A DNA stretch of 24,106 nt, from NCBI GenBank assembly GCA_964598695.1, contig CAZRDB010000062.1:1-24106 (forward strand), written 5' to 3'. Within the stretch, counting starts at the first letter, position 1, and every line of letters starts with the position of its first letter. The DNA is from CAZRDB01 sp964598695 (GTDB lineage Bacteria > Armatimonadota > Zipacnadia > UBA1398). Shown here in pieces: positions 1 to 7,872 of the stretch. Under the pieces are notes generated by a model, which saw nothing but the letters and a program-made list of their open reading frames with translations, was not told the DNA's origin and did no database searches. Position numbers and translations under genes: made by a program.

Positions 1-27
1 AGCACGCTGCTGTCCAGACGGCAGGCA

Positions 28-1077
28 CTCTTCCCCACGCGTGTGGGGATGTACCGACCCTTGGCGGGGCAGTGGAGATGCTGTTCCGCTCTTCCCCACG
101 CGTGTGGGGATGTACCGCAGCCACCAGAACGTGAGGTGTGGCGTCATCGCTCTTCCCCACGCGTGTGGGGATGTACCGCCAGAGCCAGAGCCAGAGCCAG
201 AGCCAGTAGTACTCTTCCCCACGCGTGTGGGGATGTACCGTGGATGCTCAAGGGGATCGCCGAGAACGTGGCCTCGTCCCCTCGCGTGTGGGGTTGTACC
301 GGACATGTCGGCGGATCAGGATGCGCGAGCGATCTCTTCCCCACGCGTGTGGGGATGTACCGGAGCCGCTACAGCGCCGCGCCCAGCAGGTCCACTCTTC
401 CACACGCGTGTGGGGATGTACCGGCTCCAGCCTCTCGGGAACCCCATCAGCCACTCTCTTCCCCACGCGTGTGGGGATGTACCGTTGCGCGGGTTCGAGA
501 TGCTCGACCAGACGTGCTCTTCCCCACGCGTGTGGGGATGTACCGCAGGGCCAGTCCTACGGCATTCCTGCAGGGCTCTCTTCCCCACGCGTGTGGGGAT
601 GTACCGCTGCGGAGCACATCCCAGCAGGGGTGCCTCGCGACTCTTCCCCACGCGTGTGGGGATGTACCGCCTCGCCCGAAGCGCGCCGCGCGCCCGGTGC
701 GCTCTTCCCCACGCGTGTGGGGATGTACCGATCCGCGACCCTGGCTACACCGCAGAGGGCCCCTCTTCCCCACGCGTGTGGGGATGTACCGCGGTACGGC
801 GTCGAGGCACAGAAGTGGCTACCCTCTTCCCCACGCGTGTGGGGATGTACCGTCCATGGGATCTCCTCCAGTTCGCTTGTGTGCCTCTTCCCCACGCGTG
901 TGGGGATGTACCGAGGGCCGGCCCTCCTCTTCCCCACGCGTGTGGGGATGTACCGGTGCCCGGCCCCTACTGCGCGATCATGCACCCCTCTTCCCCACGC
1001 GTGTGGGGATGTACCGACCCCCTACGGCTACCGTGTCGGACCGGATCGTTCTTCCCCACGCGTGTGGGGTGCAGGGC
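28..1077 (+). CRISPR. Type I-E CRISPR array, trailer-side part
   Basis: There are eighteen 29-bp repeats, starting at 28, 89, 150, 212, 273, 334, 395, 456, 517, 578, 641, 702, 763, 824, 885, 927, 988 and 1049. Each starts CTCTTCCCC and ends GGGGATGTACCG, around the partial palindrome CCCCACGCGTGTGGGG (6-bp stem CCCCAC/GTGGGG, loop GCGT). Spacers are 32 bp, except spacer 3 (179-211, 33 bp), spacer 10 (607-640, 34 bp) and spacer 15 (914-926, 13 bp). Repeat length, spacer length and similarity to the E. coli repeat (TTCCCC, GGGGAT, ACCG) indicate type I-E, with a predicted Cas6e-cut 5' handle AUGUACCG. Repeats 5 (three changes) and 7 (one change) are variants. The last repeat (1049-1077) keeps only its first 21 bases, with one change, which marks the trailer end. 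The leader is therefore to the left, outside the window, and bases 1-27 look like the end of a further spacer. No cas gene is present in the window. Confidence 0.97.
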
Positions 1078-1078
1078 G

Positions 1079-1999
1079 TCAGTCCATCGTGACCCGGTTG
1101 CGGCCGGACTCCTTGCTGCGGTACATCAGCGCGTCGGCACGGGCGACGGCCGAGTCCGGGGTGTCGTCCTCCCGCACCATCGTCGCGCCGAACGAGGCCG
1201 TGACGGTGATCGTCTCGGCGCCGTCATCGCGAAGGCCCGAGCAGGCGATCAGCGCGCGGCAGCGCTCGACGCACTCGTGGACGCCGGCCGGATCGACCTG
1301 CGGCAGCAGGAGGAGGAACTCCTCGCCGCCCCAGCGGGCGACGAGGTCGGAGGGGCGGGTCGCGGCGGCGAGGGTGGCGCCGACGACCATCAGGACCCGG
1401 TCTCCCACACCGTGGCCGTAGGTGTCGTTGACGCGCTTGAAGTGGTCGATGTCGAGCAGCACCACGCCGCCCGGCAGGCCGTGACGGAGCCGCTGGCTGA
1501 GCATCGCCTCGAGCTGCGTCTGCGCGTAGCGACGGTTGGGGAGCCCCGTCAGCGCGTCGAGAAGCGCGACCTGGTTGAGCTGCTCGACCTGCTCGGAGAG
1601 CAGGCGGAGGGCGGTGCCGTCGGAGAAGACCTCGAGGGCCCCGATGATCGCGCCGTCGGCCCCGCGGAGCGGGCTGACCGAGACCATCACCGGTACGCGG
1701 TGGCCCTGGCGGTGGTGGAGGTAGACCTGTGCCCTCCGGGGGCAGCCATCCTCGAGCGTCTTGAGGAGGGGACAGCCTCCGCGGCACAAGTGCGTCCCGC
1801 AGCCATCGACGTGGAGGAGGATCTCGTCGTAGCAGGGGTGGCCGGTGACCTCCTCGGCCGCGAAGCCGGTGATCTCCTCGGCGGCGCGGTTCCAGTGGAC
1901 GATGACCCGGTTGGTGTCGACCGCGTAGGCGCCCTCCGGGAGCTGGTCGAAGACGGGCCCGGCGGGAAGGTCGGAGAGAATGTCCCGGTAGTCGGCCAT
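1079..1999 (-). CDS. PAS-GGDEF diguanylate cyclase
   Basis: The predicted 306-residue protein makes cyclic di-GMP from two GTP. A PAS sensor domain (about residues 14-128) is followed by a GGDEF domain (about 147-304). The active-site loop is intact as GGEEF (224-228), and the product-inhibition I-site RPSD (215-218) lies exactly five residues before it, so the enzyme should be active and feedback-inhibited. LDIDHFKRVNDTYGH (182-196) is the usual metal/GTP-binding stretch. The PAS domain holds a cysteine cluster (C56, C67, C72, C76, C86, with H70) that could bind a metal or sense redox; that is inference. No membrane segment or signal peptide is seen, so it is cytosolic. The ATG at 1999 follows a GGGAGG site, and longer in-frame starts add only low-complexity sequence. 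Its stop codon sits 2 bp from the end of the CRISPR array, which runs the opposite way. Confidence 0.93.
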   Translation of the reverse strand: MADYRDILSDLPAGPVFDQLPEGAYAVDTNRVIVHWNRAAEEITGFAAEEVTGHPCYDEILLHVDGCGTHLCRGGCPLLKTLEDGCPRRAQVYLHHRQGHRVPVMVSVSPLRGADGAIIGALEVFSDGTALRLLSEQVEQLNQVALLDALTGLPNRRYAQTQLEAMLSQRLRHGLPGGVVLLDIDHFKRVNDTYGHGVGDRVLMVVGATLAAATRPSDLVARWGGEEFLLLLPQVDPAGVHECVERCRALIACSGLRDDGAETITVTASFGATMVREDDTPDSAVARADALMYRSKESGRNRVTMD

Positions 2000-2183
2000 G
2001 GGCTGCCTCCCGATGCATGCGGATCCGGACGGTCGCGTGCAACTACCACCGGGTGCCCCTTTCCACGGGGCCGGGCGCGGCTCCTCCACGCCGACGGGGC
2101 CGTGTCGGGGCGAGGGTGACGGAGGCCTCGCGGGGGGGCGGGCGAACTGAAGCCTGCGCGAGAGAGACCGGAAGGAGCAACCA

Positions 2184-4148
2184 ATGCAGACACGTAGAGC
2201 GATCGTGGGCGCTGCCGTTCTCGGGGCAGTGCTGCTCGTCGGGCTGGCGCCCGCCTCGGCGGCGCCGCCCAAGGGCTTCCTCCACCCGCTGTTCAGCGAC
2301 CACATGGTGCTGCAGCGAGGGGTCGAGTGCCCGATCTGGGGCTGGACGGAGCCCGGGGCCGAGGTGACGGTCTCGATGGCGGGGGAGACGGCGACGGCGA
2401 CGGCCGACGAGGCAGGCAAGTGGCTGGCCCGGCTCGGGCCGTTCGCGGAGGGCGGCCCGTACGAGCTGACGGTCCGCGGTCCCCGGAGCGCGACGCTCAC
2501 CGACGTGCTCGTGGGCGACGTGTGGATCTGCTCGGGGCAGTCGAACATGCAGATGGCCGTCGCCAGCTCGAACGACGCGGAGCAGGAGATCGCGCAGGCG
2601 GACCACCCGCGGATCCGGCTGTTCACGGTGCCGAACGAGACGGCTTTCGAGCCCCAGGAGACGGTGGCGGGCGCGTGGTCGGTCTGCTCGCCGGAGACGA
2701 TTCCGTGGTTCACGGCGGTCGGCTACTTCTTCGGCCGCACGCTGCTCGAGGAGACGGACGTTCCGGTCGGGCTGATCAACAGCTCGTGGGGCGGGACGAT
2801 CTGCGAGGCGTGGACGAGCGGCTCGGCGCTGAAGAGCGACGTGCCCGAGTTCACGCAGGCCGTCGAGCAGGTGGAGGCGATGGCGGAGCAGGCGAAGGCC
2901 GGCCCGGAGGAGTTCGCGCAGCAGATGGCCGCCTGGTACGCCGCGAACGACCCCGGCTCGGCCGAGGGCGCGGGCTGGGAGAAGGCGGAGCCGGCCCCGA
3001 CCGACTGGCAGACGATGGCGCTCCCCGCCCAATGGGAGGAAGCCGGCCTCGCGAACTATGACGGCGTGGCGTGGTTCCGCAAGACGGTCGAGCTGCCGGC
3101 CGAGTGGGCCGGCAAGGAGGCCACCCTCCACCTCGGCCCGATCGACGACTGCGACACCACGTGGGTCAACGGGACGCCGGTGGGCGCGATGGAGACCTAC
3201 AACACGCCGCGCGCCTACACGGTGCCGGCGGGGCTGCTCCAGGCCGGCCGGAACGTGATCGCGGTGCGCGTGCTCGATACGGGCGGGATCGGCGGCCTGT
3301 GGGGCGCGCCGACCGACCTGCGACTCGAGACGGCGGGGCTCGGGTCGGGGCCGCTCGCGGGCGAGTGGCTGTACAAGGCGAGCGCGTCGCTCGGGCAGGT
3401 CGCGCCGGTGCCGCTGCGGCAGGCCAACAACCCGAACATCGCGACGGTGCTGTACAACGCGATGATCGCGCCGCTTGTCCCGTACGGGATCAGGGGCGCG
3501 ATCTGGTACCAGGGCGAGTCGAACGCCGATCGGGCGGAGCGGTACGGCCGGTTGCTGCCGGCGATGATCCGTGACTGGCGCAGCCGCTTCGGGGTGGGCG
3601 ACTTCCCGTTCGGGGTCGTCTCGCTCGCGAACTTCATGGCGGAGGACGCGGAGCCGAAGGACGACCCGTGGCCGAACCTGCGCTGGTCGCAGTGGCTCAC
3701 GACCCTGCGGAGCCCGAACGTCGGCCTCGCGATCACCATCGACATCGGCGACGCCGTCGACATCCACCCTCGCAACAAGCAGGAGGTGGGGCGGCGGCTG
3801 GCGCTGTGGGCCCTCGCGACCGACTACGGTCGGGCGATCGAGTATTCCGGTCCGGTCTACAAGTCGATGACGATCGAGGGCGGCGCGATTCGCCTCGCCT
3901 TCGACCACACCTACGGCGGGCTCGTCGCCCGGGGGGGCACGCTGACCGGCTTCGCGATCGCGGGCGAGGACGGCAAGTACGTCTGGGCCGACGCGACAAT
4001 CGACCGGGACACCGTGGTCGTCTCCTCGCCGCAGGTGCCGAACCCGAAGTCGGTGCGGTATGCCTGGGGCAACAACCCGGTGTGCAGCCTGACCAACGGG
4101 GAGGACCTGCCGGCGGTTCCCTTCGCGACCGACAAGCCGCAGGAGTAG
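2184..4148 (+). CDS. Sialate O-acetylesterase-like SGNH-type esterase, secreted
   Basis: The 654-residue protein should remove acetyl groups from sialic acids or from acetylated plant or microbial glycans. A signal peptide (about residues 1-27, ending ASA-A) exports it. An N-terminal beta segment with SDHMVLQR (38-45) is followed by the nucleophile motif GQSNM (118-122, Ser120). The second conserved block IWYQGESN lies near 440-447, and D-I-H-P (526-529, Asp526/His528) supplies the rest of the triad. A galactose-binding-like beta-sandwich (about 272-375, with WFRKTVELP and a WVNG strand) is inserted between the halves, as in many bacterial SIAE homologues. Length and order are normal for the family. 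A GAAGGAG site (2171-2177) sets the ATG. A strong hairpin terminator follows, so it may be transcribed alone, but it lies beside a beta-helix protein and a GH20 enzyme that could share its substrate. The true substrate cannot be told from sequence. Confidence 0.92.
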   Translation: MQTRRAIVGAAVLGAVLLVGLAPASAAPPKGFLHPLFSDHMVLQRGVECPIWGWTEPGAEVTVSMAGETATATADEAGKWLARLGPFAEGGPYELTVRGPRSATLTDVLVGDVWICSGQSNMQMAVASSNDAEQEIAQADHPRIRLFTVPNETAFEPQETVAGAWSVCSPETIPWFTAVGYFFGRTLLEETDVPVGLINSSWGGTICEAWTSGSALKSDVPEFTQAVEQVEAMAEQAKAGPEEFAQQMAAWYAANDPGSAEGAGWEKAEPAPTDWQTMALPAQWEEAGLANYDGVAWFRKTVELPAEWAGKEATLHLGPIDDCDTTWVNGTPVGAMETYNTPRAYTVPAGLLQAGRNVIAVRVLDTGGIGGLWGAPTDLRLETAGLGSGPLAGEWLYKASASLGQVAPVPLRQANNPNIATVLYNAMIAPLVPYGIRGAIWYQGESNADRAERYGRLLPAMIRDWRSRFGVGDFPFGVVSLANFMAEDAEPKDDPWPNLRWSQWLTTLRSPNVGLAITIDIGDAVDIHPRNKQEVGRRLALWALATDYGRAIEYSGPVYKSMTIEGGAIRLAFDHTYGGLVARGGTLTGFAIAGEDGKYVWADATIDRDTVVVSSPQVPNPKSVRYAWGNNPVCSLTNGEDLPAVPFATDKPQE

Positions 4149-4162
4149 CGGCGGCTTCGAGC

Positions 4163-4193
4163 GGTCCTCCGGGCGAACCCCGCCCGGAGGACC
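4163..4193 (+). terminator. GC hairpin terminator after the esterase gene
   Basis: There is a perfect 13-bp stem (4163-4175 with 4181-4193) and a 5-nt loop AACCC, starting 14 nt after the stop codon. There is no T run, as is common in very high G+C genomes. It probably ends the esterase transcript and separates it from the next operon. Confidence 0.8.
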
Positions 4194-4509
4194 CTCGGCG
4201 AGGGCCGATCCCGGACACGGATTCCGCTCTTTGCGGCGGCTTTCACGCCAACGGCGACAGCACCGGCAGGGAAGCCCGTCGCGCGTCGAATGTCCTTGCG
4301 GATCTGCCCCGAGCACACCCCATGCGGGCCGCGCAGCCCCTCCCGGCCTGGCGTGTGAGCGATTTCGGATCGGGCACTCGGGACAAGAGATGGGGCACTT
4401 CGCCTCGCCCCGGAACGACCACCCCCCCGGGGCGAGGCACCGTCCGCGCGAGGGATCGCGCGCGACACGGGGGAACGCTCCGCACGGCACACCGCCCAAG
4501 GAGGCCCGG
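4194..4509 (+). other. Intergenic leader with a second hairpin
   Basis: This 316-bp gap before the beta-helix gene has no convincing coding potential. It holds a perfect 12-bp inverted repeat (4402-4413 with 4427-4438, loop 13 nt) 71 nt before the start codon, and an AAGGAGG ribosome-binding site at 4498-4504. The hairpin could be an attenuator or part of a dispersed intergenic element; the sequence does not decide. I see no clear promoter hexamers and no tRNA or known riboswitch pattern. Confidence 0.5.
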
Positions 4510-6288
4510 ATGCGTACCCTGCGGACCGTACTGCTCCTGCTCTCCGCCCTGCCGCTCACGGCGTCGGCCGCCACCTACCATGTCGCGGCCGGCCATCCGC
4601 TCGCCGCGGACGCCGCCCCGGGCAGCGCCGCGGAGCCGTGGCGGACGATCGGTCGCGCGGCCGAGGCCCTGGAGCCGGGCGACCGCGTCGTGATCCACGG
4701 AGGCACCTACCGCGAGCACGTGCTGCCCGCTCGCTCGGGCCGGCCGGGCGCGCCGATCACCTACGAGGCCGCGCCGGGCGAGTCGGTGGTGATCACGGGC
4801 GCCGACGTGCTCACCGGCTGGGAATCGGTCGCCGGGCGCCCGGGCGTGTACCGCGTCGCCTGGCCGCACGAGTTCGTGATCAACGTGCGCGACGGCAAGC
4901 CGGTCTACCACCACCCCGACGATGCGGAGCACGTGCGGAGCGGCCGGGCCGAGCAGGTGATCGTCGACGGCGCGGTGTGGGACTCTCCACAGCTCGTGCT
5001 CTCGCTCGATGAGCTGACGCCGGGGACGTTCTTCCCAGACACCGAGGGCGACGCGCTCTACCTGCGCCTGCCCGATGACTCCGACCCCGCGGCACACCGG
5101 GTCGAGGGCTCGACGCGGCCGCTCGTATTCGGCGCGAGCCCGTGGATGCCGGGTGCGAGCTTCGACCACACCACCGTCCGAGGGATCACGTTCCGCTACG
5201 GCGCGAGCTTCGCGCAGCGGCCGGCGGTGTGGCTGCTCGGCACGGGCAACACGGTCGAGGACTGCACGGTCGAGTGGATGTCGGGCGGCGGCGTGGGGGT
5301 CGGGCCGGTGGGCGGGACACTGCGGCGGACGGTGGTCCGCCACTGTGGCCACACCGGTGGCTGCGCGGGGGGGACCGACTTCGTCAACGAGCGCACGGTG
5401 TGGGAGGGCAACTGCCGCAAGCCGATCTCGCGCGGGTGGGATGCCGGCGGCGTCAAGCTGGCAGTCTCGCGGCACGGTCTGTTCGACCAGTGCGTCTTCC
5501 GCGACAACGGGGGCCCGGGGTTGTGGTTCGATATCGACGTGGCCGACGTGGTGGTCCGCGGGTGCCTGTTCGAGCGCAACGAGCTGCAGGGGCTGTTCGT
5601 GGAGATCAGCCGCGACATCACGATCCAGGACAATGCCTTCTTCGGCAACGGACTGCGCGCCAACGAGCTGTGGAGCGTCGGCGGACTGACGCTGGCCGAG
5701 AGCCGCCACTGTACGGTTGTGCACAACCTGCTCGTGGCGAACCTGGACGGCTTGGCGCTCCGCGAGCAGGGGCCGCGCTACCTCGAGACGGAGGACCTCG
5801 GCCGCGTGGCGTTCCTGAACACCGGCCACACGATCGCCGGCAACGTGATGGCACGGAACCGGCGGTACCAGCTCGGGCTGTGGTACGACACCGCCTTCTT
5901 CGGGATGCACCCCGGCGAACGCGAGCAGTACGCGAGCGAGGAGGCCTACGCGGAGGCGATCCGGCGCGACGAGCCCGACCGCTGGTTCGACCCGCTCCTC
6001 CTGGGCCTCACGATCGACCGGAACCTCTGCGACCCCGGTCCGGAGGGCAGGCTCTATCTGTACGGGGTGACCTGGCGTGCCCGCGGTCGGGAGTTCGCGG
6101 ACACGGCGAGCTTCACGCGCGCGACCGGCTTCGAGCCGCACGGGCGCGTGGAGCCGGCCGACCTCCGCGCGTTGGGCGACGGCCGGTGGGAGCTGCCACG
6201 CGACAGCGCGCTGTTCGCCGAGGGCTTCGGGCCCCGCCAGCCGATCGCCGGTCTCTCGGCCGCGATCCCGCTGCCGGGGTCGCAGTAG
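4510..6288 (+). CDS. Secreted right-handed parallel beta-helix protein
   Basis: The 592-residue protein has a clean signal peptide (MRTLRTVLLL then LSALPLTASA, cut near residue 20). The N-terminal part has the pattern PWRTIGRAAEALEPGDRVVI and the G-x-Y-x-E-x-V block typical of secreted beta-helix proteins, including polysaccharide lyases and DUF1565-type proteins. From about residue 215 to 450, short strands with repeated G-N-x-V and D-N-x-F turns form the helix rungs (for example DQCVFRDNGG, RGCLFERNELQG, IQDNAFFGNG). The last ~140 residues are not helix-like. A carbohydrate-active role (lyase, epimerase or glycosidase) is likely from family and context, but I see no diagnostic catalytic signature. 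The ATG at 4510 was chosen because AAGGAGG lies 5 nt upstream and the signal peptide starts there; the longer frame from 4231 adds unrelated sequence. It is 24 bp upstream of the GH20 gene and probably cotranscribed with it. Confidence 0.85.
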   Translation: MRTLRTVLLLLSALPLTASAATYHVAAGHPLAADAAPGSAAEPWRTIGRAAEALEPGDRVVIHGGTYREHVLPARSGRPGAPITYEAAPGESVVITGADVLTGWESVAGRPGVYRVAWPHEFVINVRDGKPVYHHPDDAEHVRSGRAEQVIVDGAVWDSPQLVLSLDELTPGTFFPDTEGDALYLRLPDDSDPAAHRVEGSTRPLVFGASPWMPGASFDHTTVRGITFRYGASFAQRPAVWLLGTGNTVEDCTVEWMSGGGVGVGPVGGTLRRTVVRHCGHTGGCAGGTDFVNERTVWEGNCRKPISRGWDAGGVKLAVSRHGLFDQCVFRDNGGPGLWFDIDVADVVVRGCLFERNELQGLFVEISRDITIQDNAFFGNGLRANELWSVGGLTLAESRHCTVVHNLLVANLDGLALREQGPRYLETEDLGRVAFLNTGHTIAGNVMARNRRYQLGLWYDTAFFGMHPGEREQYASEEAYAEAIRRDEPDRWFDPLLLGLTIDRNLCDPGPEGRLYLYGVTWRARGREFADTASFTRATGFEPHGRVEPADLRALGDGRWELPRDSALFAEGFGPRQPIAGLSAAIPLPGSQ

Positions 6289-6312
6289 ACCGTACATCCT
6301 GGGAGGTCGCCG

Positions 6313-7815
6313 ATGGTTGCCTGGACCCTCGCGCTCGCCCTTCTGCCACAGCCGGTGTCGGTCGAGGGGCTCGCCGGAGTCTGCCGGCTCTCGCCCGCGA
6401 CGTTCCTCGTCGCCGATGCGGCGACGCTCCCGCAGGCCGAGGTGCTCGCGGGCGAGATGGAGGCGACGCTCGGTTGGCGCCCGGCGATCCGACGCACCAC
6501 CGCTCCCGACACGGCGCCGGCCATCGTGCTGCGGATCGCCCCGGCCGAGGCCCGCCTCCCGCGCGAGGGCTACCGGCTGCGCGTGTCGCCCGGCGGGGTC
6601 GTGATCACGGGCGCCGACAGCTCGGGCGTGCTCTACGGTGCGATGACCCTCCTGCAGCTCCTGCCGCCGCCGGCTGAGACGCGGGGCGAGGCGGAGATCC
6701 CGTGCCTGCGGATCGTCGATGCCCCTCGGTTCCGGTGGCGGGGTCTGATGCTCGACTGCAGCCGGACGTTCCAGTCTCCCGAGTACCTCCGCGCGACGAT
6801 CGACCGGATGGCGCGGTACAAGCTCAATGTGCTGCACCTGCACCTCACCGACGACCAGGGCTGGAGGCTGGAGATCGGCGGCCTTCCGGAGCTGACGGGC
6901 AAGGGCGCTCGGTTCCCGGAGCGGTACGGGGAACCCGAGGCGCACCAGGGGCACTACACGCGGGAGCAGATGCGCGAGCTGGTCGCCTACGCGGCCGTTC
7001 GCGGGGTGACCATCGTGCCGGAGATCGAGATGCCGGGCCATGCGCTCGCGGCGCTGTCGTGTTACCCCGAGATCTCGTGCACGGGAGGGCCGTTCGAGAT
7101 CTTCCCGTACTTCCAGGGCCCTGGGGTCACTGAGGATGTCATGTGCCCGGGCAGCGAGGAGACCTTCCGGTTCATCGAGACGGTGCTCGACGAGGTCGTC
7201 GCGGTCTTCCCCTCGACATTCCTCCACGTCGGGGGCGACGAGGCGCCGCGCACGCGCTGGGAGGCGTGCCCGCGCTGCCAGGCGCGGATCCGCGACGAGG
7301 GACTCGAGGACGCCCGTGCGCTGCAGGGGTACTTCCTGGCGCGCGTGGAGGAGATGGTCGCCGCGCGCGGCCGGCGGCTGATCGGCTGGGATGAGATCCT
7401 CGAGGGAGGACTGCCGCCCCGCGCCGCGGTGATGAGCTGGCGCGGCATGGAGGGCGGGATCGAGGCCGCCGGCGGTGGGCACGATGTGGTGATGAGCCCC
7501 ACGAGCCACTGCTACTTCGACTACCCGTACGACCAGATCGACACCGACCGCGCGTACAGCTTCGAGCCCGTGCCCGAGGGGTTCACGGAGGAGCAGGCGG
7601 CACACGTCCTTGGGCTTCAGGCCAACTTCTGGTCGCACATCGACCGCGAGCCCGCCCTGGTCGATCGCCAGCTCTACCCGCGGCTCCTCGCGCTTGCCGA
7701 GCGCGGCTGGTCGCCCGCCGAGACCCGCGACCCGGAGGACTTCCGGCGCCGGCTTGCCCCGCAGGTCGAGCGGCTTGAGGCGATGGGTGTGAACCTGTGG
7801 CGAGCCGCCCCGTAG
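6313..7815 (+). CDS. GH20 beta-N-acetylhexosaminidase
   Basis: The 500-residue enzyme releases terminal N-acetylglucosamine or N-acetylgalactosamine by substrate-assisted catalysis. An alpha/beta GH20b-type domain (about residues 15-125, ending GVLYGAMTLLQLL) precedes the TIM barrel (about 136-470). HVGGDE (305-310) carries the catalytic Asp309-Glu310 pair. Other hallmarks are FRWRGLMLDCSR, LNVLHLHLTDDQGWRLEI (near 172-189), EIEMPGHALA and WDEILEG. The C-terminal LALAERGWSP block is also conserved. The extreme N-terminus is short and hydrophobic (VAWTLALALL) without a positive charge, so export is uncertain; its substrate-processing neighbours are secreted. GGGAGG at 6301-6306, 6 nt before the ATG, fixes the start. 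The gene follows the beta-helix gene closely and ends at a large hairpin. Confidence 0.95.
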   Translation: MVAWTLALALLPQPVSVEGLAGVCRLSPATFLVADAATLPQAEVLAGEMEATLGWRPAIRRTTAPDTAPAIVLRIAPAEARLPREGYRLRVSPGGVVITGADSSGVLYGAMTLLQLLPPPAETRGEAEIPCLRIVDAPRFRWRGLMLDCSRTFQSPEYLRATIDRMARYKLNVLHLHLTDDQGWRLEIGGLPELTGKGARFPERYGEPEAHQGHYTREQMRELVAYAAVRGVTIVPEIEMPGHALAALSCYPEISCTGGPFEIFPYFQGPGVTEDVMCPGSEETFRFIETVLDEVVAVFPSTFLHVGGDEAPRTRWEACPRCQARIRDEGLEDARALQGYFLARVEEMVAARGRRLIGWDEILEGGLPPRAAVMSWRGMEGGIEAAGGGHDVVMSPTSHCYFDYPYDQIDTDRAYSFEPVPEGFTEEQAAHVLGLQANFWSHIDREPALVDRQLYPRLLALAERGWSPAETRDPEDFRRRLAPQVERLEAMGVNLWRAAP

Positions 7816-7826
7816 CGAGACCGGCC

Positions 7827-7868
7827 CCCCGGCCCGGCGTCGAGCACGCCGCGGAGGCCGGGCCGGGG
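7827..7868 (+). terminator. Hairpin terminator after GH20
   Basis: A perfect 12-bp stem (7827-7838 with 7857-7868) with an 18-nt loop begins 11 nt after the GH20 stop codon. There is no T run. It lies between convergent genes, next to a second hairpin that serves the opposite strand. Confidence 0.7.
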
Positions 7869-7872
7869 AGGC

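Noticed and set aside
485..516. A tRNA-like GGTTCGA stretch
   Set aside because: It lies inside a CRISPR spacer and has no cloverleaf partners.
41..2119. A long open frame (692 residues) and several shorter ones across the CRISPR array
   Set aside because: They translate the repeats in rotating frames (peptides such as LPHACGDVP, SSPRVWGCT and LFPTRVGMYR), a known artefact of I-E arrays. The 61-bp period shifts frame by one each time.
2000..2183. A c-di-GMP riboswitch in the leader between the cyclase and esterase genes
   Set aside because: None of the conserved GEMM core elements is visible; only a 5-bp hairpin (2055-2071) is present.
2043..7638. Very long antisense frames (843 and 1131 residues) opposite the esterase, beta-helix and GH20 genes
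   Set aside because: They are Arg/Pro/Ala-rich shadows caused by high G+C codon bias, with no domain motifs, while the opposite strand has intact families with ribosome-binding sites.
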